Assembly (NCBI GenBank): GCA_028278335.1
Contig: JANQEN010000217.1
Coordinates: 1 to 64,000 of the forward strand
DNA: 64,000 bases
Source of the DNA: Chitinivibrionales bacterium
Lineage (GTDB): Bacteria > Fibrobacterota > Chitinivibrionia > Chitinivibrionales > JANQEN01
Direction of reading: 5' to 3'
A model generated the notes under the pieces. The model saw only the letters and a list, made by a program, of their open reading frames with translations. It was not told where the DNA came from and ran no database searches. Position 1 is the first letter of the stretch. Every line of letters begins with the position of its first letter. The position numbers and the translations under genes are program-made. Positions 1-8,234 of the stretch are shown here, in pieces.

Positions 1-10
1 GTTTCTCAAA

Positions 11-38
11 AGTTTTGTCCCATGGTTTTGACAAAACT
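11..38. repeat. Inverted repeat at window edge
   Basis: AGTTTTGTC at 11-19 is matched by GACAAAACT at 30-38, with a further GTTTCT (1-6) and AGAAAC (44-49) outside it. A hairpin could form. It is followed by no T-run, so it is not a standard terminator on the plus strand. The feature is cut by the window edge and its role is unknown. Confidence 0.4.
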
Positions 39-249
39 CTTATAGAAACAGTTATGCCGCAACACAACATAGGACATAATTATTGAGAAGCGGTATAACT
101 AAAAAAACTATATGATAGGCGATAAAAGATTTTAGAGATCGCCAGTTCGCGCACTGGCAGGCGCCTTACTTGGTCACTACGTTCTGCTGGGTAAAGAAGT
201 AAAACTCCTTCGGATTTTATTCTATTATATTTTTGCCCGGTCTTCTATT

Positions 250-645
250 GCGAAGAAAAGTAAGCACTCGTAGGCCAGGACGGCTGGAGAGCACTGTGCC
301 GAAGGCGCAGCCTGTAAGGTGTTTGCCAGGATGGCAAACATGACAAGACGCCACCCCGCAATCACCCTATTCACCTCAGGTTCAGACGCTCGCTGAACTC
401 GTCTGCTTCGCAGACTCGGACAGCACCTCGCGTTTTTCTAAACCATTCGGCGGTGCGATTGAAGGGGTAAAAGATCTACAGCAAATATTCAACATTTGAC
501 TATCTTTTAATCTTTTGGGTTAGCCAGGCGGCGTGTGGCCGAAGGCCAGTCTGAGCAACGCGAAGACCGACCAGCGGGTAGCCCAGAGCCACGGCGACCT
601 GAGCGCAGCGAAGGGAACCCCCAAAAACGTTTAAGAAAATTTAAT
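250..645 (+). repeat. Dispersed intergenic repeat, copy A
   Basis: Gene-free block built of short hairpins (GTTTGCCA/TGGCAAAC near 320-340, GTTCAG/CTGAAC near 380-396, GTCTGC/GCAGAC near 399-415). A colinear inverted copy lies at about 15.56-15.93 kb. Matching words are GCGGTGCGATTGAAGGGG at 450-467 (exact reverse complement at 15773-15790), TGGCCGAAGGCCAGTC at 536-551 (exact at 15676-15691), a 22-mer at 507-528 (20 of 22 against 15699-15720) and a 19-mer at 350-368 (17 of 19 against 15867-15885). Order and spacing agree closely. No protein is evident; it may be a structured or REP-like element. Confidence 0.75.
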
Positions 646-750
646 TAAATATCCGAGAAGGTGCCCAAACAATCTGAATCATAAAAATAAAAAGAGGGGC
701 ACACCCAAATAATTTTAAAAACAACCCATACAGAAAAAGTGCAAAATCTA

Positions 751-927
751 TTAATACAATAGAATAGGTTCAAATATTATTTTAATACATTCAACCCAGA
801 TTATGCAATAGGACATAGCACAGAAGCACAATCCTATGCCCATTAAGACTTTTAGGCTTTTCGGCCATATCACCTTGTAGATATGCCCTTCAAAACCTTC
901 AAGTCTTATTAAATCATATCCTTGCAC
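751..927 (-). pseudogene. Possible small membrane ORF or gene remnant (58 aa)
   Basis: A short minus-strand frame, GTG at 927 to TAA at 751, would give 58 residues with one hydrophobic segment (about residues 27-48). The frame stays open upstream to about 975 without a good start, and those extra codons read N-P-D-Y-A-V-G. No ribosome-binding site with good spacing is visible and no family is recognised. It may be a decayed gene end rather than a working gene. Confidence 0.25.
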
Positions 928-960
928 TTCTGCATCTACTCCTACTGCATAGTCTGGGTT
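793..960. repeat. Imperfect inverted repeat, 21-bp arms
   Basis: The arm at 793-813 matches the reverse complement of 940-960 in 19 of 21 positions, with weaker similarity running inward. Read outward-in on its own strand, each arm encodes a similar peptide (N-P-D-Y-A-I-G on plus, N-P-D-Y-A-V-G on minus). The two mismatches fall at a synonymous and a conservative codon change, which looks like diverged coding copies in head-to-head orientation. Confidence 0.5.
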
Positions 961-1045
961 AAAATACCTTAAGCTTTAGGCAAAGGGAGATGGGCAAAGA
1001 CGTTTTCTTAAGAGATAGTTAAAATTTTTTAAATTGGAGGTGTTT

Positions 1046-1204
1046 ATGGCAATTGGAGGAGTTGATTCAACCGGTGGACAATTAGATAATACTCGTGAGC
1101 GGAAGCATACAGAGCGGGTAGAGCAGATTAAAAATGACAATATAGATCGACTTGCAAAGGAACGCGAAGATAAAACCCTTAACGAGGTAGACGAGACAGC
1201 TTAA
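1046..1204 (+). CDS. Small hydrophilic hypothetical protein (52 aa)
   Basis: A short gene too small for usual ORF cut-offs. ATG at 1046 is preceded by GGAGG at about 1036-1040, a strong ribosome-binding site at good spacing. The product is 52 residues, glycine-rich at the N-terminus (M-A-I-G-G-V-D) and then highly charged, probably a single amphipathic helix with no membrane segment or signal peptide. The stop codon overlaps the convergent NicO gene's stop region by 4 bases. I do not recognise a family; the Gly-rich start followed by a charged helix is the only character visible. Confidence 0.6.
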   Translation: MAIGGVDSTGGQLDNTRERKHTERVEQIKNDNIDRLAKEREDKTLNEVDETA

Positions 1205-2211
1205 ACAACCTGGGTCATAAGATAACCAAAAACAACCAAGAAGAGTCCACCGCAGAATCGGAGGATATGGGCGAAAAATTCGGCTCTGTCTTTATTTACA
1301 AAGCTAAAGAGTTTCTCCTTGCCTGCAAGAATAATATAGCCTGTGGTGCCAACTGTTAAACCTGCTCCCAGAGCCATCCCAAAGACAGCCAACAGACCAA
1401 GCCAATAGAGCCCTATAGTAATGCAGAGAACAAGCACGGTCCAGGCGAGGGGGCAGGGAACAATCCCCGAGAGAATGGCGATGATATAGAGCGGGTATTT
1501 TTTTAATTTTTCAGCGCTTTTCTTTTCATCAAAGAATTTGATCTTATCGCGAAATAGGGTCGTTAACATAATAACAATTCCGGTTACTATGACAAAAATA
1601 CCGCCAATTCTTTTTGCCACTTCCTGCATGTGGCGCTGGTCGCCAAAGGAGTGAATAAAGAGATACAAGAGACCACTCAGAAGAACTGCCATGCCGTTAT
1701 GTGTGAGGGATACGATTATTCCCGCTATTGCAGCATCGCTCTTTTTTCGTTTTGAGTCATCGGTGAGAAAGTAGGTCCCTAAAATAAGCTTCCCATGGCC
1801 CGGTCCTCCGGTATGCAATATTGCATAGATAAAGCAGATTATAAAGACCCAAAAGGCCTTGCCAAAGGACATATTCTCCTTAAATTCATGGACAAGCTGA
1901 GAAACTTTTACATTGAGAGTTTTTTGAAGTGTGGTCACATATTTTTTACCAAAATTGTACTTATACCAAAATGGCGGCTTCTTCTCTTTTTTATCAGAGG
2001 GCTTGATGGTTTGCTTCTCTGCACCTTCCTCAGAGATACCCGCTTCTTGAGTGAAGGGGTTGCTAAAATCATCGGCCTCTTCACTTGCAGGCTGCTCTGG
2101 TGCTACAGTTGAAGTAGCTGATTCATCCTGGGTCGTTGTTTGAGTATCGGTGACACCAAAACTTATCGAAAAAAGGATAAACAATAAAAGCGAGAAAGGG
2201 ATCAGTTTCAT
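1201..2211 (-). CDS. NicO/RcnA-type nickel-cobalt (metal) permease
   Basis: Integral membrane protein of 336 residues in the NicO family, which moves Ni2+, Co2+ or related cations across the inner membrane. Residues 1-19 form a signal peptide or first helix, then comes an acidic Ser/Thr/Glu-rich periplasmic stretch (20-75) with D-D-F-S-N-P-F at 47-53. The membrane part has the family marks H133-T-G-G-P-G-H139-G-K, S-L-T-H171 and G-I-V-P-C-P near 249-254, with about six helices. It follows the DUF1007 gene by one base, so the two are co-transcribed, a pairing common for this family. Direction and metal cannot be read; export and uptake both occur in NicO proteins. Confidence 0.8.
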   Translation of the reverse strand: MKLIPFSLLLFILFSISFGVTDTQTTTQDESATSTVAPEQPASEEADDFSNPFTQEAGISEEGAEKQTIKPSDKKEKKPPFWYKYNFGKKYVTTLQKTLNVKVSQLVHEFKENMSFGKAFWVFIICFIYAILHTGGPGHGKLILGTYFLTDDSKRKKSDAAIAGIIVSLTHNGMAVLLSGLLYLFIHSFGDQRHMQEVAKRIGGIFVIVTGIVIMLTTLFRDKIKFFDEKKSAEKLKKYPLYIIAILSGIVPCPLAWTVLVLCITIGLYWLGLLAVFGMALGAGLTVGTTGYIILAGKEKLFSFVNKDRAEFFAHILRFCGGLFLVVFGYLMTQVV

Positions 2212-2212
2212 A

Positions 2213-2812
2213 TTATGAGTCAGTCTTAATTGATATAGTCGGACAGTTGGTGTATTTTACTTTTTTTAAACGTATTGAGGCTTGGATGTTTTGGGCTTTG
2301 TTTTGAATGCTAACATCTTTGGGCATAACCGTAAAAGCAACATAAATAACTGGGTCAAAGAAGTAAACCTGGACATCGGTTTTCTTTTTTGTAGCCTTTA
2401 ATTTTAAGGGGAGGAAAAAGGTGTAGGCCACGGTTTCATGTTCCTTCATGATGCGAGCGGAAAATTTGATTGGCTTTGGAACAGAGTACTTTTTTCCATT
2501 CACTTTAATAACAGTAAAGAATTCATTTTTTTCATAATCAGCACAAAACTTTTGATAAATCGCCTTTTGTTCCTCTTTGTTTAATTTTTGATCATTATTT
2601 TTGTCAAATTCCTTTTGTATAAACTGGGTAAACATGCGGTCAAAGGTCCAGTTTACAAATACACCATCAAGACCATTTGCATCAACACAGGCATGGACTT
2701 TGTAGTCAATGAATATGTGTGCATGACCAAATCCTAAGGAAGTTAGGAGGAGAACAAAAAAACCAAATTTTACTAACCTAGTCAGTTGAGACTGTTTCAT
2801 AAGCTTGTTCAC
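2213..2812 (-). CDS. DUF1007 periplasmic protein with EF-hand-like loop
   Basis: Secreted protein of 199 residues. A signal peptide (about 1-29) ends just before H30-A-H32-I-F-I-D, which matches the usual H-P-H/H-A-H mature N-terminus of DUF1007 and could bind metal. Residues 70-81 fit a full EF-hand loop (D70, N72, D74, K76, hydrophobic 77, E81), pointing to Ca2+ or another cation. DUF1007 proteins are regularly encoded next to NicO permeases, as here with a one-base gap, and are thought to act as their periplasmic partner. First gene of the minus-strand pair; its promoter lies in the 2813-3160 divergent region. Confidence 0.8.
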   Translation of the reverse strand: MNKLMKQSQLTRLVKFGFFVLLLTSLGFGHAHIFIDYKVHACVDANGLDGVFVNWTFDRMFTQFIQKEFDKNNDQKLNKEEQKAIYQKFCADYEKNEFFTVIKVNGKKYSVPKPIKFSARIMKEHETVAYTFFLPLKLKATKKKTDVQVYFFDPVIYVAFTVMPKDVSIQNKAQNIQASIRLKKVKYTNCPTISIKTDS

Positions 2813-3003
2813 ATAAAGGTTTAAAGTATTGAAAAATGCTAATCGGCTTAAGTGCTATTATTAAATATAAGGTAAATTTAATCTAAAATCCTAATAAATA
2901 TTAATATACATTGGCAGCAAATTGGAACCACAACATTATTCCCCTTCTTACCATATTTAGATAAACAACACAACATCAATAAAAGTTTACTTTTTTGGTG
3001 TAC

Positions 3004-3031
3004 TTTGGTTAGTTTTTGTATATTATATAAA
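3004..3031 (+). promoter_or_regulatory. Candidate sigma-70 promoter for the metal ABC operon
   Basis: TTTGGT at 3004-3009 and TATAAA at 3026-3031 are separated by 16 bases, upstream of the ABC substrate-binding protein gene. The whole 2813-3161 divergent region is AT-rich. No clear Zur or Fur palindrome could be identified by eye. Confidence 0.35.
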
Positions 3032-3161
3032 GGTGAAGTTAAGTGAACAGTGTAATATTGTATATTCATTTAGCTACATAGAATTACGACCCTTAGATTG
3101 AACTACTTGTTATCAAGGCTACAAAAACCTTTAATTTTTGACTCGTAGAGGTTGGTGTGCA

Positions 3162-4097
3162 ATGCGTTTTAATTATCAAACATTGAGATTATCCATTACC
3201 TTTTTTACATTGTTTCTCTCATCCATCAATGCTAAATTAAACATTGTAACCTCTATTCCTGATATTGCTGATATTGCTAAAAACATCGGTGGCAACCATG
3301 TAGCAGTGTTTTCCCTTGCCAAGGGTACCGAAGACATGCATCGGGTCCCGGTCCGATCAAGTTTTTTACCTAAAATCAATAGGGCCCATCTTGTTTTAAG
3401 TTTGGGGCTTACTGCAGAAAGCTTTTGGTTAAAACCAATAGTAGCTTCTTCCAGAAATAAGTACGTAAAAATGGGAAATCCCGGGTGGGTAGAGGTATAT
3501 AAAGGATTGGAGATATTAGAAAAGCCCACTGAAGAGGAGGCTAAAACCCTTCAACACCACAAACATGGCAATCCCCATTATAATAACGGCCCCTATTGTG
3601 GAAAGTTTATGGCAAAGAACATCTACCAAGCCTTTGTTAAGAATGATCCTGATCAACAGGAGTATTACAAAAAGCAGTACGACACCTATGTGATAGAGCT
3701 TGATAAAATGGAAAAGCGGCTTTTGGCAAATGCCGAACCCCTTAAAGGTGTTCATGTTATATCATACCATGCGGATTTGTCCTATTTCGTCAAATTTTTT
3801 AGTATGGAATTGACCGGTTGTTTAGAACCAAAACCGGGTGTTCAACCCACTACGAAACACTTAGTCAAACTTGTGGAGCAGGCCAAAAAAGATAAAACCC
3901 AACTTATTTTATATCATCAAGCTCAAAATCCTCGGCTGCCACAAAAAATTGCGCAAAAAACCGGCGCAGAATTGGTCTGTTTTGCCAATATGGTGCACTC
4001 TCGAAAAAGCATTAAATCCTATATTCAATTACATGAATACAATCTTGCTATTATGCTAGAAGCATCAAAAAAATATAATCAGCGGCAAAACAAGTAA
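3162..4097 (+). CDS. Metal ABC transporter substrate-binding protein (ZnuA/cluster A-I type)
   Basis: Periplasmic metal-binding protein of 311 residues. ATG 3162 is chosen over the upstream TTG at 3138 because it starts a clean signal peptide and has GAGG upstream. Likely metal ligands are H60 (in D-M-H-R), H139 (N-P-H-Y) and H203 (S-Y-H-A-D), which align with the three histidines of the ZnuA/PsaA family. A short His-rich patch (H132, H133, H135, H139) sits beside the second ligand. The expected last acidic ligand near the C-terminus is not obvious. It starts a three-gene operon with an ATPase and permease; Zn2+ or Mn2+ is the likely cargo. Confidence 0.85.
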   Translation: MRFNYQTLRLSITFFTLFLSSINAKLNIVTSIPDIADIAKNIGGNHVAVFSLAKGTEDMHRVPVRSSFLPKINRAHLVLSLGLTAESFWLKPIVASSRNKYVKMGNPGWVEVYKGLEILEKPTEEEAKTLQHHKHGNPHYNNGPYCGKFMAKNIYQAFVKNDPDQQEYYKKQYDTYVIELDKMEKRLLANAEPLKGVHVISYHADLSYFVKFFSMELTGCLEPKPGVQPTTKHLVKLVEQAKKDKTQLILYHQAQNPRLPQKIAQKTGAELVCFANMVHSRKSIKSYIQLHEYNLAIMLEASKKYNQRQNK

Positions 4098-4738
4098 TGG
4101 AAAGCTCAGCAAAGAAAACTATACTTGATCTAAACAATGCCTCCTTTGGTTATAGAAGTGGAAGAGTACAAAATACCATTGTTTCCCAGGTCTCCTTTTC
4201 TATCTCATTGGGTGAGTTTATCCTGCTGGTTGGACCCAATGGCTGTGGAAAATCAACACTGATTCGAGGAATTTTCAACCTGGTACCCTCCTTTGGAGGA
4301 TCCATAACCTGGCATATTCCCCAAAGTGAGATTGGCTATATTCCCCAGGAGTCAAATATCGATCATGACATTCCTGCAACAGCTCTGGATGTTGTCTGCT
4401 CAGCCAAGCCTTTTGCCTGGTCTAAAACAAAATTGCAAGGCATGGCAGCTTTAGAAAGTGTTGGAATGGAAGCCCATGCACACAAACGGTTTGGTGCTCT
4501 CTCGGGCGGACAAAAGCGACGAACACTCCTGGCACGGGCCTTGTTTGGCAAGCCCCGTCTTTTGGTACTTGATGAACCAACCGTAAATACTGACATGGAG
4601 ACTGCGGAAAATATCGAAAAGATTTTGGTTGATCTCTCAAGCCGTAACGAGGTCGCAATTCTTGCCACAACCCACTCGCAGAATTGGGCATCCATGGCAA
4701 AGCGGTATCATCTAGAGGGGGGCCGTATACGTGGATGA
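4097..4738 (+). CDS. Metal ABC transporter ATP-binding protein (ZnuC-like)
   Basis: ATPase of 213 residues driving metal import. Walker A is G-P-N-G-C-G-K-S-T near residues 48-56, the signature L-S-G-G-Q-K-R-R near 136-143, and Walker B L-L-V-L-D-E-P near 156-162. Its ATG overlaps the stop of the binding-protein gene (TAATG), and its own stop overlaps the permease start, so the three subunits are translationally coupled. Length and motifs are normal for cluster A-I metal transporters. Confidence 0.9.
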   Translation: MESSAKKTILDLNNASFGYRSGRVQNTIVSQVSFSISLGEFILLVGPNGCGKSTLIRGIFNLVPSFGGSITWHIPQSEIGYIPQESNIDHDIPATALDVVCSAKPFAWSKTKLQGMAALESVGMEAHAHKRFGALSGGQKRRTLLARALFGKPRLLVLDEPTVNTDMETAENIEKILVDLSSRNEVAILATTHSQNWASMAKRYHLEGGRIRG

Positions 4739-5561
4739 GTTTCTCTTTACCCTCTCCTTTTCTATTGTTCCTCTGATTACGGTTAATCTCTTTGCCTTAG
4801 TTGCACCACCTTTGGGAGCCACACTCTCCTTGCGCAATGAGATTCTTTTGGGTATTGCTTTGCCACCAGTTGGCTCTGCTGTCATAGCTGGGGCAATTTT
4901 TTTTGGAGTTTCCCCAGATGCCATAGTTCTCCTCTATTTACTTGCGGCGATTTCAATTTTTCTTGTTATGATTGTACTTCCCCTCAATGTAGGAAAAAAA
5001 AGGATTTCTCTACGGCGACGAGAACTTATTTTAGCTGCCCTCTTTTGCATCGGTAATACATTAGTGATGGTCCTTATGTCTATATCTCCTCGGGTTGAGG
5101 CCCATTTTAGAAATCTGCTCCAGGGTGAGCTATTAGCGGTAACCGGAATAGAGTTGACTGCCACCGCTATTCTCACGATTATATTGATAGTATTTGGTTT
5201 TCTTTTTCGCGGGGTTATTTATGGTTACTCCCTTGATGAAGAGGGATTGCGTATTACAGAAAAATCCTACACAACGATTACCCTGTCATTCAGAGCTGTA
5301 GCTACACTGGTAATAACCGGCGGAATTATACTTATTGGACCACTTCTTACAACATCTCTGTTGATTGTTCCTGCTTTTTTAACAGAGCGCAGTTGCCGGG
5401 GGTTGGATAGATTCATGGTGGTAGTCATGGGAGTGGGCTTTTTTGGATCACTTTTGGGATTTCTTTTGGCTGTGGTGACCGATCTACCACCTGCACCAGT
5501 ATCGGTTTGTGTGATTATTGCTGTTGGGTATATTTCACAGCTTCTTTTTGGGCGACAGTAG
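4731..5561 (+). CDS. Metal ABC transporter permease (ZnuB-like)
   Basis: Inner-membrane permease of 276 residues with about eight hydrophobic segments, in the ABC-3 family typical of Zn/Mn importers. The GTG start at 4731 overlaps the ATPase gene by 8 bases; no ATG in this frame gives a full-length protein. The segment G-P-L-L-T-T-S-L-L-I-V-P-A near 203-215 resembles the conserved family motif before the last helices. It ends the operon; the next gene starts about 120 bases later. Confidence 0.85.
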   Translation: MDEFLFTLSFSIVPLITVNLFALVAPPLGATLSLRNEILLGIALPPVGSAVIAGAIFFGVSPDAIVLLYLLAAISIFLVMIVLPLNVGKKRISLRRRELILAALFCIGNTLVMVLMSISPRVEAHFRNLLQGELLAVTGIELTATAILTIILIVFGFLFRGVIYGYSLDEEGLRITEKSYTTITLSFRAVATLVITGGIILIGPLLTTSLLIVPAFLTERSCRGLDRFMVVVMGVGFFGSLLGFLLAVVTDLPPAPVSVCVIIAVGYISQLLFGRQ

Positions 5562-5683
5562 AGGACGTTATGGGCTTGATACATGCCCCTCTGAGCAGGC
5601 AAATATCTATGAAGAATAGCCCATATTGTATTATATTTATAGTAGTGCGGGTAGTATTATACATTTAGGTGTTTTGGGTAGTT

Positions 5684-6826
5684 ATGAAGTCGATAAAAAA
5701 ATTCTCCCTCTGTACATTTGCTGTTGTTTACATCCTTATGATGTGCTCAATTGGCTCTGCCCAAGTTGTACCCTTTTACCCCGTAGAAATCTTTTTCTGT
5801 CCTGCTGGTTATACCAATAATCTCCCCGGTAACAAACCAGAGTTGTATTCCAGCTTCTCTTCACTCAAGGTTGTGCTCAACAAAGACCTTCCCTCCTCGG
5901 AGCGCTTTTCAAATACGGTCTCTTTGATAACCAACATTATTAAATATCACAACACAACTAAGTCGCGTGATTACCATCCCTTTTCCCTCAATCCGGTTCT
6001 TACCTCTCATTTCTTTGCAACAGACATTTTTACCATGGGACTTGATTTAGCGGGAAATGTTGAATTTCTGCCAGGGTTGGACCTTGATCGAAACACCTTT
6101 AATTATCAAAACTATCGATTTCGTGTTCGTCCCTTTCACTATGTGATTTTGCATCCCAACTTGATTTTTCAACAGGCCTTTACCTATGGGATTAGTCATA
6201 ACACTGATAAAACAGCACGTCTTAATGTAAATGATAAACTTGAGATGGTATCAAATGATTATTCGATTTTGAAATATGAATTTAAGACGATCTACCTCTC
6301 AAAATTTCACACTCGATTCTTTTTTATTCCCTATTACTTTCGAACCCAATATAGCGATGTGTCAATCAATGCAATTAAAAAGATCGACAACACCGTTCCT
6401 AAATTAAATGAAGAGGGCTTTGGCCTTACCGTTGGTATGCGGTATATGACCTTTACCTGGGGATTTGCCGAGGGCTCCTTTGAGTTTGAGCGTAATTTTG
6501 ATATGATCAATGATGGCAATAGTTACACAAAACTCAAATTTAATGCCAAGTGGGAAAATCAATACTTTACTGAGCGCTTTGGTTATTTGCTCATGTTTGA
6601 TCTTATTCGTCATGTGTCAGAGGGGGATATTACTGATTTTAAAGCTCTTTCAGACACCTATCAAGAGTTGGGCCAGTTAGAGCTCCGGGCCGATGTCATG
6701 CCCATTTTTAACTTAAATCGTAATGTAAGCTTACGCCCAGAATTTGACTGTGTATATAGAAATTTTACTGATAAGCCTAATACAATAAAATATCGGTACT
6801 GGCTACATTTGCATGTTTTATTCTAA
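5684..6826 (+). CDS. Predicted outer-membrane beta-barrel protein
   Basis: Secreted protein of 380 residues with a signal peptide cut near S-A-Q. The body is rich in alternating aromatic/polar strands, and the chain ends in ...L-H-L-H-V-L-F, a terminal aromatic typical of proteins inserted by BamA. I see no conserved enzyme motif and no recognised family. ATG 5684 is preferred to GTG 5669 because it gives a cleaner signal peptide. It opens a same-strand run of envelope proteins up to 11836, which suggests a joint surface role, but function is unknown. Confidence 0.6.
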   Translation: MKSIKKFSLCTFAVVYILMMCSIGSAQVVPFYPVEIFFCPAGYTNNLPGNKPELYSSFSSLKVVLNKDLPSSERFSNTVSLITNIIKYHNTTKSRDYHPFSLNPVLTSHFFATDIFTMGLDLAGNVEFLPGLDLDRNTFNYQNYRFRVRPFHYVILHPNLIFQQAFTYGISHNTDKTARLNVNDKLEMVSNDYSILKYEFKTIYLSKFHTRFFFIPYYFRTQYSDVSINAIKKIDNTVPKLNEEGFGLTVGMRYMTFTWGFAEGSFEFERNFDMINDGNSYTKLKFNAKWENQYFTERFGYLLMFDLIRHVSEGDITDFKALSDTYQELGQLELRADVMPIFNLNRNVSLRPEFDCVYRNFTDKPNTIKYRYWLHLHVLF

Positions 6827-6847
6827 TATCCTAAGAAGGGAGGAGAT

Positions 6848-7222
6848 ATGAAGAAAACAATAGTGATTCTCGTTGCCGGATTTCTCCTTTGTACTGTTTA
6901 CAGCTTGTATAGCTGTGGTGGTGGGGTGGTACCCTATGTACCAACCAGTAGTGGCGCTGGAGGAAGTACCTCCAGTGGATCATTCTTTCTTTTAGAGAAG
7001 GGTGTGGCGGTTGAAATGTTTGATGTTAAGAAGTTACAACCCCTGTTTCGAAACATTGTTCTTTCTGGCAATGAGCGGAAAGTGCACAGGAACATGGGTA
7101 AGGTTCTTGCCAAATATCAGACCACCAGCAAACAGGACAGTACAGCCATGAAAAACTCTGTTCATGGAGCTGAAATCAGTGACAGTACACTCCCCGTTCT
7201 CAATTTGCATAGGTTGCATTAA
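6848..7222 (+). CDS. Small predicted lipoprotein
   Basis: 124 residues. The N-terminal hydrophobic stretch ends in L-Y-S-C24-G-G-G, a plausible lipobox, so the mature protein would be lipid-anchored at Cys24. The following stretch is Gly/Ser-rich and flexible; the rest is short and shows no known domain. A GGGAGG ribosome-binding site lies just before ATG 6848. It sits between two barrel candidates in the 5.7-11.8 kb run. No function can be assigned. Confidence 0.6.
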   Translation: MKKTIVILVAGFLLCTVYSLYSCGGGVVPYVPTSSGAGGSTSSGSFFLLEKGVAVEMFDVKKLQPLFRNIVLSGNERKVHRNMGKVLAKYQTTSKQDSTAMKNSVHGAEISDSTLPVLNLHRLH

Positions 7223-7244
7223 CCAAAAAGGAACCCTAAACTGT

Positions 7245-8234
7245 ATGAACATTTTTCGGACGGTTGGTATTTGTCTTGTTTTTTTTGTGAGTGTTACCTT
7301 TAGTCAAGATGAATCAGTACAAAGGGAGGAGGATACAAACGTTTCGGATACCATTGTAGAAGAATCCACACCAAAACCCCCCAAGGAGGATTCCTCCGCG
7401 GTTGTTGATTCTGAAGGTGATGATTCAGAGGACTTCTCAAATCCATTTTTTGTTGACGATGGTGCAGAAATTGAACCAGAGGAGACAGCTCCTCCAGACT
7501 CTTCAGAGGAGGAGGCTTCCTTTGTCAGTGGCTCACCTACAGCAGATCAGAAAGAGTTCTTTGATGATGGAGATCGTGCTGGTATAGACGTGTTGGTTGA
7601 TTTAGGTTTAGGTGCCAGTCTTCCTCGTTTCGATGTAAAACCGGACTATCTGGGTACTTCTGGTACACCAAAGTTCATTTTTAATTCGGGCATTTTGCTA
7701 CCCTTTGGAAGATTTTTTTATGGGGGCGTGCATCTGCGATTTTTACAGCTTGCCTTTACGGTAACGCACTCGGAATCAATTGACCTTGGTGTGATCAGTC
7801 GCCAAACCTATACTTATGATACACGGGAAACCATGACCTTTATCTCTCTACCGCTGCAAGCGGGGATGCGCTTTGAACTGAGCGCGGTCACACCCTATGT
7901 GTATGCCAGTGTCGAGCCTGCATATTTGACCAGTGGTCACCAATTCGCAAAAAAAACGACAACAACGACATTTAATGCCACTGGTGAAGAGGAGACTATT
8001 ACCTTTAATTCAGATATCGATCTTACTGATATTCGAGAACAGATACAGCTCTTTGTCGGTATTGGTGTTGGTTTGGAGCTTTCTTACGGATATGGTGCAA
8101 TTTATATTGATGGTGCCTTGCAGTATTCCCCCATTCAGACTGACAAATCAAATGATACCAGCAGTCTACCGCTTCGATCTTCCTGCAATGTGCTTTATAC
8201 GCCGGTTACCTTGGGAATCAGGTTTTTTCTATGA
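7245..8234 (+). CDS. Predicted outer-membrane protein with acidic N-terminal region
   Basis: 329 residues. The start at 7245 is preferred to 7164 because it begins a signal peptide (cut near T-F-S-Q-D) and avoids a long overlap with the upstream gene. After the signal come about 80 acidic, Ser/Pro-rich residues containing E-D-F-S-N-P-F at 62-68, a word also present in the NicO permease's periplasmic tail. The remaining 220 residues look like an eight-stranded barrel (G-V-H-L-R-F, G-V-G-L-E-L-S-Y, ending L-G-I-R-F-F-L). Family unknown. Confidence 0.6.
   Translation: MNIFRTVGICLVFFVSVTFSQDESVQREEDTNVSDTIVEESTPKPPKEDSSAVVDSEGDDSEDFSNPFFVDDGAEIEPEETAPPDSSEEEASFVSGSPTADQKEFFDDGDRAGIDVLVDLGLGASLPRFDVKPDYLGTSGTPKFIFNSGILLPFGRFFYGGVHLRFLQLAFTVTHSESIDLGVISRQTYTYDTRETMTFISLPLQAGMRFELSAVTPYVYASVEPAYLTSGHQFAKKTTTTTFNATGEEETITFNSDIDLTDIREQIQLFVGIGVGLELSYGYGAIYIDGALQYSPIQTDKSNDTSSLPLRSSCNVLYTPVTLGIRFFL

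Noticed and set aside
2878-3069. 63-residue minus-strand gene between the two metal operons
   Set aside because: Low-complexity AT-rich translation without a ribosome-binding site, in a region that must hold divergent promoters.
5626-5820. 64-residue plus-strand ORF
   Set aside because: It overlaps the signal-peptide region of the barrel gene at 5684 in another frame and lacks support.
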